In this document: positions 38,031-47,050 of the stretch, in pieces
Numbering within the stretch: position 1 is the first letter of the stretch
How the letters are laid out: every line of letters starts with the position of its first letter
Origin: an uncultured Clostridium sp.
Lineage (GTDB): Bacteria > Bacillota > Clostridia > TANB77 > CAG-508
Length of the DNA: 64,000 bases
NCBI GenBank assembly: GCA_947575605.1
Contig: CANPNZ010000008.1
Coordinates: 1-64,000 of the forward strand
Reading direction: 5' to 3'
Notes under the pieces: generated by a model
Told to the model about the DNA's origin: nothing
The model's database searches: none
Seen by the model: the letters and a program-made list of their open reading frames with translations, nothing else
Program-made: the position numbers and the translations under genes

Positions 38031-39087
38031 ATGGGAGAAAATACAGAAAAAAAGAAAGCGTTAGAAATGGCAATGAGTCAAATAGAAAAACAATTTGGTA
38101 AAGGATCTGTTATGAAGCTTCGGAGAGTTTAAAGCAATGGAAATAGAAGCCATACCAACAGGAGCCTTAAGTCTTGATATTGCATTAGGAATAGGAGGGG
38201 TTCCAAGAGGTAGAATTATAGAAGTTTATGGTCCAGAATCTTCTGGTAAAACGACATTAGCGTTACACGTTGTAGCAGAAGCACAAAAAATGGGGGGAGA
38301 AGCAGCATTCATTGATGCAGAACATGCTTTAGATCCTGTTTATGCTAAAAAATTAGGTGTTGATATTGATAATTTAATTGTATCTCAACCAGATACAGGA
38401 GAACAAGCCTTAGAAATTACAGAAAGTTTAGTAAGAAGTGGAGCTTTAGACGTTATTGTTGTGGACTCTGTTGCTGCCTTAGTTCCAAAAGCTGAAATAG
38501 ATGGTGATATGGGAGATTCTCATATGGGACTACAAGCAAGACTAATGTCACAAGCATTAAGAAAGTTAGCAGGGGCATTAAACAAGACAAAAACAGTTTT
38601 AATTTTTATCAATCAATTAAGAGAAAAAATAGGAGTTATGTTTGGAAATCCAGAAACCACAACAGGAGGAAGAGCTTTGAAATTTTATGCTTCTGTTAGA
38701 ATGGATATTAGAAAAATAGAAAACATCAAACAAGATGGCGAATTTAAAGGTAGTCGTGTACGTGTTAAAGTGGTAAAAAATAAAGTAGCACCGCCATTTA
38801 GAGAAGCTGAATTTGATGTCGTTTATGGAGAAGGAATTTCAAAAGCTGGTAATATTTTAGATATGGCTGTTAATTTAGATATTATCGAAAAAGCTGGTTC
38901 TTGGTTTAGCTATAACGGAGAAAGAATCGGACAAGGTAGAGAAAATGTTAAGAAATATTTAAAAGAGAATCCAGATATTTTGGAAGAAGTAGAAGAAAAA
39001 GTACGAGAAGACTTTGCCAAAGCCTTTGAAAAAAGTCTTGGTGAAGAATTACCAAGTAGTGAAGAAGATGATGATATAGAAGAATAA
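38031..39087 (+). CDS. recA: Recombinase RecA (+1 shift at CGG)
   Basis: Strand-exchange ATPase for recombination and SOS. ATG 38031 has AAGGAGG upstream. The frame reads GKGSVMKL, then CGG at 38121-38123, and stops two codons later. Skipping the C gives Gly31-Glu-Phe and the family sequence [18 protein letters not shown], with Walker A GPESSGKT (67-74), [34 protein letters not shown] and [18 protein letters not shown]. The restored protein is 351 aa, normal for RecA, with an acidic tail. The break removes over 90 percent of the protein if not corrected, yet every downstream motif is intact, so the gene is under selection. Confidence 0.93.
38121..38123 (+). other. In-frame CGG / +1 shift site in recA
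   Basis: Reads ATG AAG CTT CGG AGA GTT TAA. Without the C it reads ATG AAG CTT GGA GAG TTT (Met-Lys-Leu-Gly-Glu-Phe), the near-universal RecA sequence. The four-base unit is CGGA. Confidence 0.92.
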
Positions 39088-39106
39088 GAAATTGTTTAGT
39101 GATGGG

Positions 39107-39158
39107 GACTAAATAAGTAATATGCTATCAATGCATATTGTTTATTTAGTCTTTTTTT
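39107..39158 (+). terminator. Rho-independent terminator after recA
   Basis: GACTAAATAAGTAATATGC pairs with GCATATTGTTTATTTAGTC, followed by TTTTTTT. Confidence 0.8.
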
Positions 39159-39161
39159 AAT

Positions 39162-39302
39162 TATGAAGAGGATGGTATTAATATCAGATTTCCAGATTTA
39201 GAGGAGGCAATTTCTTGTGCCACTACCACAGATGAAGCGATTAAAAACGCAAAGGAAGTTTTAGAATTGGTTTTATATAATCGTGAAGAAGAGAATATTT
39301 AA
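39162..39302 (+). pseudogene. HicB-type antitoxin remnant
   Basis: The frame without a start codon reads YEEDGINIRFPDLEEAISCA and continues TTTDEAIKNAKEVLELVL, the HicB partial-RNase-H-fold core (usually F.DLPG..T.GDT.EEA...A.E.L). Both ends and any hicA partner are missing, and it begins inside the recA terminator region. It is a decayed fragment. Confidence 0.65.
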
Positions 39303-39336
39303 AAATAAAAAGAGTTCTATGAGTTTAAATAAGCTT

Positions 39337-39594
39337 CAAGTTTCGGTTTTTTTGTAAGATTAGCTCCCACATCTGGGCGTAAAATATGGTTATTTTGAAT
39401 AAATGATGAATGTGACTGGAATAAGATTAGGAATTCTTAATCATTTTACGGTAAGAGTTCAAGCTTGTCTTGGAAAGGACCCGTAAAATGATATTAGAAT
39501 TCCTTGAATTATGAAGGAAACCGAAGAATTTATGAAAAATAACCATATTTTACGCCCAGATGTGGGAGCTAATCTTACGAAAAAAACTGAAACT
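39337..39594. repeat. Fold-back element between recA and recX
   Basis: The left end CAAGTTTCGGTTTTTTTGTA, then AGATTAGCTCCCACATCTGG and GCGTAAAATATGGTTATTTT, is mirrored by the right end AAAATAACCATATTTTACGC, CCAGATGTGGGAGCTAATCT, TACGAAAAAAACTGAAACT. An inner second stem pairs ATTAGGAATTC and ATTTTACGG with their complements. The internal GAATGTGACTGGAATAAG matches the motif in the 7880 element. No ORF. Confidence 0.8.
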
Positions 39595-39661
39595 AAAAAA
39601 ATAAGTATCTTGCTATTTTTAAGTATTTGTAGTAGAATGAGAAAAAAGAAAGGAAACAACC

Positions 39662-40108
39662 ATGTATACAGCCGAAGAATTTGATAAAGAAAAGACCAAA
39701 GTCTTAAAATATATACTATATAAAAAAAGAACGGAACAAGAAATACGAAAGAAATTCTCAAGCACAATAGATGAAAATATGTTGGAAGATATCATTGAAT
39801 ATTTAAAAGAAGCAAAATATATTGATGATAATGAATATATAAATAAAACCGTAAATAACTTTATGCTATTAAAAAATTTATCCATAAAAGAAATACAATA
39901 TAAATTAATGGCGAAAGGATTAAATAAGACAGATATAGAAGATTATATCTATGAAAACAAAGAAGAATTACAAGAATATGAAATAAAATCAGCAAGAAAT
40001 ATTTTATATAAAAAAACAACAACAATGGAACAATCAGAAATAAAACAATATTTATTAAAAAAAGGTTATCAATCAGAAAATATTAATAGTGCAATGGAGG
40101 AAAAATGA
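39662..40108 (+). CDS. recX: Regulatory protein RecX
   Basis: 148 aa. VLKYILYKKRTEQEIRKKF, IIEYLKEAKYIDDNEYINKTV and IKEIQYKLMAKGLNKTDIE are the three-helix repeats of RecX, which caps RecA filaments. Its place after recA is usual, although a terminator, a hicB scrap and a fold-back element now lie between. Shine-Dalgarno AAAGGAAA. Confidence 0.88.
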   Translation: MYTAEEFDKEKTKVLKYILYKKRTEQEIRKKFSSTIDENMLEDIIEYLKEAKYIDDNEYINKTVNNFMLLKNLSIKEIQYKLMAKGLNKTDIEDYIYENKEELQEYEIKSARNILYKKTTTMEQSEIKQYLLKKGYQSENINSAMEEK

Positions 40109-40137
40109 TATAAAATAACTACAAAGGAGCAAGAAAA

Positions 40138-40890
40138 ATGGCAATATTAACATTAGAAACTAAAAAATATGCAATCAAAATAGACAATTTTGAAGGACCA
40201 TTAGATTTACTATGTCATTTAATAGATAAAAACAAAATGAATATTTATGACATTCGTTTAAGTGAAATTACAGATCAATATGTTGAGTATTTAAAAGAAC
40301 AAGAAAAGTTAAATTTAGAAATTGCAAGTGAATTTTTAGTGATGGCTTCTACTTTGTTATATCTAAAATCTAAAAATCTATTACCAAAACAAGAAGAGGA
40401 AGAAGAAGAAATAACAGAGGAAGAGCTAATTCGTAGAATTATTGAATACAAGAAATTCAAAGAAATTAGCAAGGTCTTAAAAAAGAATTACGCAGATTTT
40501 TCAAGAAGATATTTTAAAGCACAAGAAGAAATCACTTTACCAAAACAAAAATTAGAAAAAGAGTATGACAAGAATTTAATGCCTGAGATTTATAAAAAAC
40601 TAATAGAAAGAAATAGTGTAAAATTAAATCAAAATGCAAAAAATATAGAGAAAATAGCCATTACCGATAATTATACAGTAGCTAGCAAAGTAAAAGAAAT
40701 GTTCAAAGTTTTGGTAAAACAAAAACGATTTATTTTTAATAAATTATTCTCTATTAAACAACACAATAGACAAGAAGTTGTCACAGCTTTTTCTGGACTA
40801 TTGGAACTATCTAGAAGAAGCAAGGTAGAAACATGGCAAGAAGAGTTATTTGGCGATATTACCGTAGAAAAATCCAAGAAAATAAGTTAA
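40138..40890 (+). CDS. scpA: Segregation and condensation protein A
   Basis: 250 aa. Kleisin subunit of SMC-ScpAB. The N-terminal IDNFEGPLDLLCHLIDKNKMNIYDI and LEIASEFLVMASTLLYLKSKNLLP are diagnostic. The C-terminal winged helix contains VVTAFSGLLELSRRSKVE. scpB, usually next to it, is not found in this window. It follows recX by 29 bases. Confidence 0.93.
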   Translation: MAILTLETKKYAIKIDNFEGPLDLLCHLIDKNKMNIYDIRLSEITDQYVEYLKEQEKLNLEIASEFLVMASTLLYLKSKNLLPKQEEEEEEITEEELIRRIIEYKKFKEISKVLKKNYADFSRRYFKAQEEITLPKQKLEKEYDKNLMPEIYKKLIERNSVKLNQNAKNIEKIAITDNYTVASKVKEMFKVLVKQKRFIFNKLFSIKQHNRQEVVTAFSGLLELSRRSKVETWQEELFGDITVEKSKKIS

Positions 40891-40953
40891 GGTATGTTTA
40901 AAAAAGAAAAAAATGGAAAAACTAATAGAAAGCTTCAAAAGGAGGCGGAACGA

Positions 40954-41580
40954 TTGGTTTTTCTTTTTTTATTATTAGCTATTATCTTGTTAGGTATCAT
41001 TTTATTCTTTTCAAAAATAAGAATAGAAATTACTAATTTTAGATTTAGTTCACAAACGCAAAGACACATTAATAAAGATTATGAAATAAATATAAAATTG
41101 TATTCTTTAGGACTTATTCCTATCTTAAAAATTAATCTAAACAAAACCAAATTGGAAAAAATGAAAGTAAAAGAAAAAATTAAAAATATTGATTTTACTA
41201 TTTTAGAAAAAAGACCATCTCTTGATAAAGAAATATGGGAAGCTATTAAAAGGTTAAAGATGCAAATTAGGAATATTAATTTGCATATTGATATGGGGAC
41301 TGAAAATGCCAGTTTGACTTCAATTATTGTTCCAGCGATTAGTACAGCAATTGCTATTGTATTGCGTAAAACCGTTAAAAAATTTGAAAATCAAATTTTT
41401 ATCATTCATCCAATTTATCAAAATCAAAATTTGGTAAATCTGTCTATTTCGGGTATATTTGAAGTCAAAATGAGACATATTATAAATATCATTTATATTT
41501 TTATGAAAAAAGAGAAAAAAGGAGTGAAGGAATATGAGCGAACATCCAATAGAGGGGCTTATGATTACAGCTATGAATAG
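40954..41580 (+). CDS. DUF2953 membrane-anchored protein
   Basis: 208 aa from TTG 40954. An ATG-led ORF is open from 40894, but AAAAGGAGG at 40937-40945 stands 8 bases before this TTG, and the N-terminus then begins directly with the hydrophobic anchor VFLFLLLAIILLGIILFF. The remainder is basic with a second hydrophobic stretch (about 130-150), matching DUF2953. This family commonly precedes ytfJ/gerW in spore formers, as it does here (47-base overlap with the next ORF). Confidence 0.7.
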   Translation: MVFLFLLLAIILLGIILFFSKIRIEITNFRFSSQTQRHINKDYEINIKLYSLGLIPILKINLNKTKLEKMKVKEKIKNIDFTILEKRPSLDKEIWEAIKRLKMQIRNINLHIDMGTENASLTSIIVPAISTAIAIVLRKTVKKFENQIFIIHPIYQNQNLVNLSISGIFEVKMRHIINIIYIFMKKEKKGVKEYERTSNRGAYDYSYE

Positions 41581-42142
41581 TATTCAAGATATGATAGATG
41601 TTAATACTATCATTGGAGAACCAATTGAAACTTCTAATAATATTGTTATTATTCCTATATCAAAAGTATCATTTGGGTTTGCGGCAGGAGGTAGCGAGTT
41701 TAAAGGAGAGACAATTGATGAATATACCAAAAGGGATAAAGAAGAAGCCATTCAATATCGATTACCATTTGGTGGTGGAAGTGGAGCAGGCGTAACCATT
41801 AATCCAATTGCCTTTTTAGTAATTCAATCCAATAATGTAAAATTAATGCCAGTGAATCATTCATCATCTTTGGATAAGTTACTAGATTATGTGCCAGATT
41901 TAATTGAAAAGACAAATACCATTATGAATCGTTGTATGCAAAATAGAAAGGAAGAAACACAAAAAATCTTAAAAGAAATGCAAAATAAACATAATAAGAG
42001 TATGAAAAAAGAAGAAGAGGATAAGAAAGCTATTGAAGATAAAATTGAAAAAGAGGTAGAAAAGGTTAAAAAAAGTAAAAAAGTACCAAAGGAAGAAATT
42101 ACGTATGAATTTGAATATGATGAAACAATGGAAGATGAATAA
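41534..42142 (+). CDS. ytfJ: GerW/YtfJ-family sporulation protein
   Basis: 202 aa. PIEGLMITAMNSIQDMIDVN, TIIGEPI, IIPISKVSFGFAAGGSEF and PFGGGSGAGVTINPIAFLVI are the conserved family core. YtfJ (GerW) is a spore protein needed for normal germination. The C-terminal 60 residues are a lysine/glutamate-rich tail longer than in many homologues. Start ATG 41534 has AAAGGAG and overlaps the DUF2953 gene. Confidence 0.9.
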   Translation: MSEHPIEGLMITAMNSIQDMIDVNTIIGEPIETSNNIVIIPISKVSFGFAAGGSEFKGETIDEYTKRDKEEAIQYRLPFGGGSGAGVTINPIAFLVIQSNNVKLMPVNHSSSLDKLLDYVPDLIEKTNTIMNRCMQNRKEETQKILKEMQNKHNKSMKKEEEDKKAIEDKIEKEVEKVKKSKKVPKEEITYEFEYDETMEDE

Positions 42143-42146
42143 TTTT

Positions 42147-42175
42147 AAAAAGAGCATCAATAAGATGTTCTTTTG
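42147..42175 (+). terminator. Rho-independent terminator after ytfJ
   Basis: AAAAAGAGCATC pairs with GATGTTCTTTT across a short loop. Confidence 0.7.
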
Positions 42176-42176
42176 T

Positions 42177-42269
42177 TATAATTTACAGTTAAAATAAAAA
42201 CTAACAATGTTATTTTATAAAAATATAATAAATTTTGTATAGAAAAGTAAATCTAGCGTGAATTGTAAC
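42177..42269. repeat. AT-rich dispersed element
   Basis: TTATAATTTACAGTTAAAAT through ATATAATAAATTTTGTATAG to CTAGCGTGAATTGTAAC. It aligns over its full length with the 46745 copy once that copy's insert is removed. The left end is a decayed inverted copy of the right. Confidence 0.75.
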
Positions 42270-42392
42270 ATTTTTTTATGTTTTTAGAAATAAGAAATAA
42301 ATGGTTCACAAAAAAGAATATAAATGATATAATGAAGCAAATTTATAAAACTGGAAAATAAAAACTTAATCATGGGAAATGTGAGGAGAAGA

Positions 42393-43247
42393 ATGATACG
42401 TTTAGTAGCAAGTGATATAGATGGAACCATCATAGGAGAGAATAACATTTTATCAACACAAAATAGAAAAGCCATAAATGATATGATGCAATCTAACATT
42501 AATTTTACCATATGTACAGGAAAACCGTATGCTATGGTTAAAAGATTTTGTGAAGACTTACACGCAAGTTATGGAATTTTTGGCAATGGAAATCAAATTG
42601 TTGATTTAAAAACTGGAAAAGAAATTTTTAGAAAAACGTTAACAACAGAAGAAGTAAATACTTGTATTGCCATTGCTAAGAAAGAAAAGCTACATATCCA
42701 TCTATATACAGAAAATGAGGTTATAACGCCTAAATTAATGTATATGGATTTAAGAAATTTTATTTTAAAAGATAGTCTATTTCACAATGATTTAAATTTT
42801 AAAATAGTTCCTAGTATAGAAAAATATATAAAAAAAGAAAATCCGACAGTTTTTAAATTAATCATCTCAAGTCCTTCTAGTGTAGAAAAATTAAAAAAAG
42901 AATTAGATGCTAAAATGAATTTAACGATTTATAGAATAGAAAAAGCAAAAGAATACAAAGATAGAATTATTAATAAAGAATATGAATATTTAGATATTAC
43001 ACCCAATAAAACTAATAAAAAAGAGGCTTTAGAGATTCTTTCAAAATATTTAGAAATTTCTTCTTCTGAGGTTATGGCTATTGGTGATAATCTAAATGAC
43101 ATTGATATGATACAAAATTCTGGTATTGGTGTTGCAGTGGCAAATGCCTATGATGATGTAAAAAAAGTAGCTACTTATACGACAGCCAAGAGTGTAGATG
43201 ATAGCGGTTTTGCAGAGGCAGTTTATAAATATATTTCTTTTCAATAA
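42393..43247 (+). CDS. Cof-type HAD hydrolase
   Basis: 284 aa. Motif I VASDIDGTIIGEN (DxDGT), the long C2 cap, and motif IV VMAIGDNLNDIDMI, followed by GIGVAVANAYDDVKKVA, mark the Cof/IIB subfamily of sugar- or cofactor-phosphate phosphatases. The ORF is open from 42372, but GTGAGGAG favours ATG 42393. The substrate is not predictable. Confidence 0.88.
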   Translation: MIRLVASDIDGTIIGENNILSTQNRKAINDMMQSNINFTICTGKPYAMVKRFCEDLHASYGIFGNGNQIVDLKTGKEIFRKTLTTEEVNTCIAIAKKEKLHIHLYTENEVITPKLMYMDLRNFILKDSLFHNDLNFKIVPSIEKYIKKENPTVFKLIISSPSSVEKLKKELDAKMNLTIYRIEKAKEYKDRIINKEYEYLDITPNKTNKKEALEILSKYLEISSSEVMAIGDNLNDIDMIQNSGIGVAVANAYDDVKKVATYTTAKSVDDSGFAEAVYKYISFQ

Positions 43248-43345
43248 ACAAATAAAAAAATCCTTTCATTTTAAGACGTACTACATACGCATATTCACTT
43301 TTTAAAGTGAATACTATGATAGTAACAAATGGAGGGATTTATATT

Positions 43346-44638
43346 ATGCGTAGATTACAATTACTAATTTCTTTTTTTCTTATTTTTATATTTATTTTTG
43401 GCTTTACCATACCTTGTTTAGCAGAAGAAACGGCTTATGTATGGTCAAGTAGTTCGAATTCTGTTAATAGGCAAAGTAATACAGATGGTATGGATAGAGA
43501 AGCAGAAGTGGAGAATACAAACAATATGGTTGCTACTAATGCAGAGGAAGAAGCAAATCATAATTCCTTAAACCTAGAATCAGCATCTGCTATTTTGATC
43601 GAACAAACAACAGGGCAAGTTTTATATGAACATAATGCACATGAACCATTGCGTCCTGCTTCTGTTACCAAAGTAATGAGTATTTTATTAATTATGGAAG
43701 CGATTGATAATGGGAGTCTTGCCTTAAGTGATGCGATTCCGTGTAGTGAAAATGCAGCTTCTATGGGGGGGTCACAAATTTGGTTAGATCCGAGAGAAAC
43801 TTTAACAGTTGACGAAATGTTAAAAGCTATTTGTGTAGCTTCTGCTAATGATTGCGTGGTAGCTATGGCAGAATACATTGGTGGTTCGGAAGAAGCATTT
43901 GTTCAAATGATGAATGACAAAGCAAAAGAATTAGGAATGAAGGATACTACTTTTAAAAATTGTCATGGACTAGATGAAGATGGTCATGTTACTTCTAGTT
44001 ACGATATTGCCTTAATGTCTAAAGAATTGTTGAATCATCATCCGCAAATAACGAAATATACCACTATTTGGACAGATAGTTTGCGTGATGGAAAATCAGA
44101 ACTTACCAATACCAATAAATTGATTCGAACGTATAAGGGAGCAACTGGGTTAAAGACAGGTTCTACGGGATTGGCTTTATATAATTTATCAGCAAGTGCA
44201 ACACGTGATGATTTATCTTTGATTGCTGTTATTATGAAAGCACCATCTACTAAAGTTCGTTTTGCAGAAGCACAAAAATTACTGGACTATGGCTTTAATA
44301 CCTTTTGTTTTAAACAATTTGGAAAAAAAGAAGAAGTGGTGAAATCAATTTCAGTGAATAAAGGAGTCCGTAGTAAGGTAGATGCTATTTTGTCTGATAA
44401 TGCAGGAACTCTAATTGAAAAAGGAAAAGACAAAAACATGGAACAAAATTTGACTTTAGATGATACAGTAACAGCCCCTATTTCAGCTGGTCAAAAATTG
44501 GGGGAAATTTCTTTTTCTTTAAATGGTCAAATATTGTCTACTGTTGATATTGTGGCTAAAAATGATGTGGAGAAAATTAATTTGTTTACAATGTCTAAAA
44601 AAGTAATTTATTCTTGGATTGATTTGTTGAGAAGTTAA
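43346..44638 (+). CDS. D-alanyl-D-alanine carboxypeptidase (DacA/DacF type)
   Basis: 430 aa. Signal peptide (LLISFFLIFIFIFGFTIPCLA), then a Ser/Asn-rich linker and a penicillin-binding S11 peptidase domain: SxxK in RPASVTKVMS (about residue 105), SxN in ASANDC and KTG in GLKTGSTGLA. The C-terminal beta domain and a terminal amphipathic helix (MSKKVIYSWIDLLRS) anchor it at the outer membrane face. It removes the terminal D-Ala of peptidoglycan, and in spore formers DacF/DacB act on the cortex. ATG 43346 follows TGGAGGG. Confidence 0.9.
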   Translation: MRRLQLLISFFLIFIFIFGFTIPCLAEETAYVWSSSSNSVNRQSNTDGMDREAEVENTNNMVATNAEEEANHNSLNLESASAILIEQTTGQVLYEHNAHEPLRPASVTKVMSILLIMEAIDNGSLALSDAIPCSENAASMGGSQIWLDPRETLTVDEMLKAICVASANDCVVAMAEYIGGSEEAFVQMMNDKAKELGMKDTTFKNCHGLDEDGHVTSSYDIALMSKELLNHHPQITKYTTIWTDSLRDGKSELTNTNKLIRTYKGATGLKTGSTGLALYNLSASATRDDLSLIAVIMKAPSTKVRFAEAQKLLDYGFNTFCFKQFGKKEEVVKSISVNKGVRSKVDAILSDNAGTLIEKGKDKNMEQNLTLDDTVTAPISAGQKLGEISFSLNGQILSTVDIVAKNDVEKINLFTMSKKVIYSWIDLLRS

Positions 44639-44657
44639 TTGGTTAATAGGAAAATAC

Positions 44658-44690
44658 AAAAAATACTCTCTTGGTAAGGGAGTATTTTTT
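44658..44690. terminator. Bidirectional terminator between dacA and vanW genes
   Basis: AAAAAATACTCTC pairs with GGGAGTATTTTTT. A-tract and T-tract on either side serve both converging genes. Confidence 0.75.
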
Positions 44691-44694
44691 AAAA

Positions 44695-45412
44695 CTATTT
44701 AATAGAAACTAAAGTTGTTGTAACATTAGCTCCATCGGTAGAAGCCAATATTTTAATATCATAACCAGCATCATTTCTAAATTTTAAATCATAACTACCA
44801 TAAGCAACAGCAGCATCTTTTCCTTTTTGAATATAAGGAACTTTATTGCTATGAGCATGTCTTTCGGTAACGACTAAACTAGGAACCGCTAGAATAGCAT
44901 TATAGAGAGTTGAACTGATTTGACAATTTCCGTCCACCTAATCCTTTTTTCTTATTCCCATTTTTATCAAAAATATCCGCTTTTTGATAGCCTTTGCTAG
45001 TAGAAGCTTGACCTACGGTACCACAAAAAGAAAAAGTTTCGCCATTTTTTACAATGGTTCCATTTAAAGTATTACAAGTAATAGAAATATTGTTTTGACG
45101 AGCAGAGTCACTTGAATAGATTTTGGTTGTAAAAGTAGCAATTTGTTCTTCTGTAACAGGAGGAGGCGTGTTTTCGGCTTCTGCTATCCCTTGTCTTACT
45201 TCATTTGTAGAATTCGTCTCAGAATTTTCTGCTTCTGGGTTAGAAGTATTTTCTCCTGTTTCATTTGTAGTATTGGTAGCAGAGGTTCGATTTGCCTCAT
45301 AATTATCTTCTTTATTAGAAGAATCCGTATTTCTAAAGTAAATGAAAATTCCTATTCCTATTAAGGCAGCAGCTACAATGACTGCTATTATTATCCAACT
45401 TTTTTTGTTCAT
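44695..45412 (-). CDS. VanW-family protein (+1 shift at CGG)
   Basis: An N-terminal anchor helix (WIIIAVIVAAALIGIGIFIYF) is followed by a Thr/Asn/Glu-rich linker (about 30-90) and the VanW domain. The frame from ATG 45412 reads ... Gly-Leu-Gly-Gly, then CGG (44932-44930). Skipping the C gives Gly-Asn-Cys-Gln-Ile-Ser-Ser-Thr-Leu-Tyr-Asn, the family's GGG.CQ.SSTLYN motif, and continues to 44695 (ERHAHSNKVPY, DLKFRND), 238 aa in all. VanW is named from vancomycin clusters, but most members are surface proteins of unknown role. No resistance genes are near. Confidence 0.87.
44930..44932 (-). other. In-frame CGG / +1 shift site in the VanW-family gene
   Basis: Minus strand reads GGT GGA CGG AAA TTG TCA. 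Without the C it reads GGT GGA GGA AAT TGT CAA, completing the Gly-Gly-Gly-x-Cys-Gln motif. The four-base unit is CGGA. Confidence 0.88.
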
Positions 45413-45525
45413 TTTAAATCACCAAAGATAGTGTAACCAAAATTGTATGAAATTATTGACATTTTTAAAAAATAAAAGTATAATTAATGGTGTAGTATTA
45501 TTTTATTTTAAAAAGGAGAAAAATC

Positions 45526-45690
45526 ATGTTAAAAAGATATTGGAAAAGAATAGGAATGATTATTTTGATTGTAGCTTGTATTTTTAATGTGATGGGCAAA
45601 TTAATTCATAAACTCTCAATCAATAAAGAAATGCTATATTCGGCTCAATATATGAATGAAGAACAACAAAATGAAGAAAATCAAAAATAA
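45526..45690 (+). CDS. Small single-span membrane protein
   Basis: 54 aa. Basic start (MLKRYWKRIG), one hydrophobic helix (MIILIVACIFNVMG), then a polar Gln/Glu/Asn-rich tail. Shine-Dalgarno AAAAGGAG is optimal. It ends 78 bases before rpmE in the same direction. No family recognised. Confidence 0.5.
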   Translation: MLKRYWKRIGMIILIVACIFNVMGKLIHKLSINKEMLYSAQYMNEEQQNEENQK

Positions 45691-45768
45691 TACTTGAAAA
45701 ATGAAAAAAAATATGTTAATATAAAAAACAGTCAAATTATTTTAACACGAGAAAGAGGTGAACTGGAA

Positions 45769-45969
45769 ATGAAAGAAGGAATCCATCCAAATTATAATCA
45801 AACAACAATCACATGTGCATGTGGTAATGTTTTAGAAGTTGGATCAACCAAAAAAGATTTAAAAGTAGACGTATGCTCAAAATGTCATCCATACTGGACA
45901 GGTAATTTAAGACAAGAAACAGTTGGTGGTAGAGCAGATAAATTTAAGAAAAAATACGGTCTTGCGTAA
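45769..45969 (+). CDS. rpmE: 50S ribosomal protein L31, zinc-binding (C+) form
   Basis: 66 aa from ATG 45769, preceded by AAAGAGGTG. The ORF is open further upstream (45694) but that part is not L31. [20 protein letters not shown] supplies CxC and [14 protein letters not shown] supplies CxxC, so zinc is bound. DKFKKKYG ends the protein as usual. Confidence 0.95.
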   Translation: MKEGIHPNYNQTTITCACGNVLEVGSTKKDLKVDVCSKCHPYWTGNLRQETVGGRADKFKKKYGLA

Positions 45970-45982
45970 TAAAATTAAAAAT

Positions 45983-46013
45983 GGGCTGAATTTTCTCAGC
46001 CCGATTTATTTAT
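45983..46013 (+). terminator. Rho-independent terminator after rpmE
   Basis: GGGCTGA pairs with TCAGCCC across TTTTC, followed by a T-rich tail. Confidence 0.75.
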
Positions 46014-46024
46014 TTCAAAATATT

Positions 46025-46699
46025 TTATTTTTGTCCTTTTTGTATTTTTTGAATATCCTCATCTGTAATATAATCATAAATAGCTAATTTAATTTTTTTA
46101 TTGGTTAGAGGTAAAAGAATAGAACCTTTAGGTGTCAGGAATAGCGGATAATTGAAAGATTGCATAAACAATTCAACATTTCTATTATTATTAGAATCAT
46201 AGCCATAGCCAATTTCTGTAAAATTATTTTGTTCGTCTTTTATAAAAAGCAAAACATAAGGTCTAAAGTTATGATTCCTATCCAAAATTTCATAAGTAGC
46301 TAAATACAAATTTTCTAATTCTATGTTTTCTATGGTAAAATGTTTACTATATTTAATATCTAAAAGATTCATTTTTCGGCTATCTTCATGCATAAAATTA
46401 TAATCTGCTAATTCTTTAACAGGAGTACGTTCAAATCCATCTAAAAAATATAAGTTAATTGTGTTTCCTAAGTCATAATCAATATAACTCTTCATATCTA
46501 ATTTTCCCCATAAAGAAATTAAATCTTCATTATATTTTTTCTTTTTATTATTTTCTAACAGTTCTAAGATATATAAATTTTCGAAATAGTTATAATCAAC
46601 GGTAGTGGCAAAACGTCCCTTTTTGTATAATTGGGTATAGTCATACTGATAGGTTCTTTTACTTTTATGGCTTTTTAATAAAGAATCAAATTTCCCCAT
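46025..46699 (-). CDS. Hypothetical protein
   Basis: 224 aa, not recognised. Basic N-terminus (GKFDSLLKSHKSKRTYQYDY), no membrane segment or signal peptide, and many Tyr, Asn and Asp residues with alternating hydrophobic residues that suggest a soluble mixed alpha/beta fold. Shine-Dalgarno AGAAAGGAAAAG precedes the ATG. It converges on rpmE and its upstream side is a nested repeat region. Confidence 0.5.
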   Translation of the reverse strand: MGKFDSLLKSHKSKRTYQYDYTQLYKKGRFATTVDYNYFENLYILELLENNKKKKYNEDLISLWGKLDMKSYIDYDLGNTINLYFLDGFERTPVKELADYNFMHEDSRKMNLLDIKYSKHFTIENIELENLYLATYEILDRNHNFRPYVLLFIKDEQNNFTEIGYGYDSNNNRNVELFMQSFNYPLFLTPKGSILLPLTNKKIKLAIYDYITDEDIQKIQKGQK

Positions 46700-46744
46700 C
46701 GCTTTTCCTTTCTATGAATGTGAATGGTTTATAATCTATATTTT

Positions 46745-46958
46745 ATTACAATTTACAGTTAAAATAAATACTAACAAAAATTTATTAGTATTTTTATAAA
46801 ATAACTCCCAACTACATAATAGACTGTAAATCAAATTTTATTAAAAAATTTAATAAAATTTGATAACATTCTATAATTTGTTGGTCCCCCCGAATTGTTA
46901 TTTTATAAAAATATAATAAATTTTGTAGATAAAAATAAATCTAGCTGTGAATTCTAAC
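46745..46958. repeat. AT-rich dispersed element interrupted by a second element
   Basis: TTACAATTTACAGTTAAAAT begins and CTAGCTGTGAATTCTAAC ends this copy. Compared with the 93-base copy at 42177 it carries about 100 extra bases in the middle (about 46804-46899), flanked by near-identical TTTTATAAAAT sequences. The 352-base gap between the two genes here holds only these repeats. Confidence 0.75.
46804..46899. repeat. GGGGGGACC-type element nested in the AT-rich element
   Basis: ACTCCCAACTAC at the left and TTGTTGGTCCCCCCGAATTG at the right match the reverse complement of the element at 51720-51790. The middle has AGACTGTAA and an AT-rich hairpin (AAATTTTATTAAAAAATTTA ... AAAATTT). No ORF. 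Confidence 0.75.
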
Positions 46959-47050
46959 TATATTATACCACGAAATCGAAAAACTACAACAAATTCCTTG
47001 CAAAATGTAGAAAAATGTAATAAAATAATCAAGTATAATGGAGGGATAAA

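Noticed and set aside
44695..45412. Vancomycin resistance locus
   Set aside because: Only a VanW-domain protein is present; vanA/B-type ligase, vanH, vanX and vanRS are absent.
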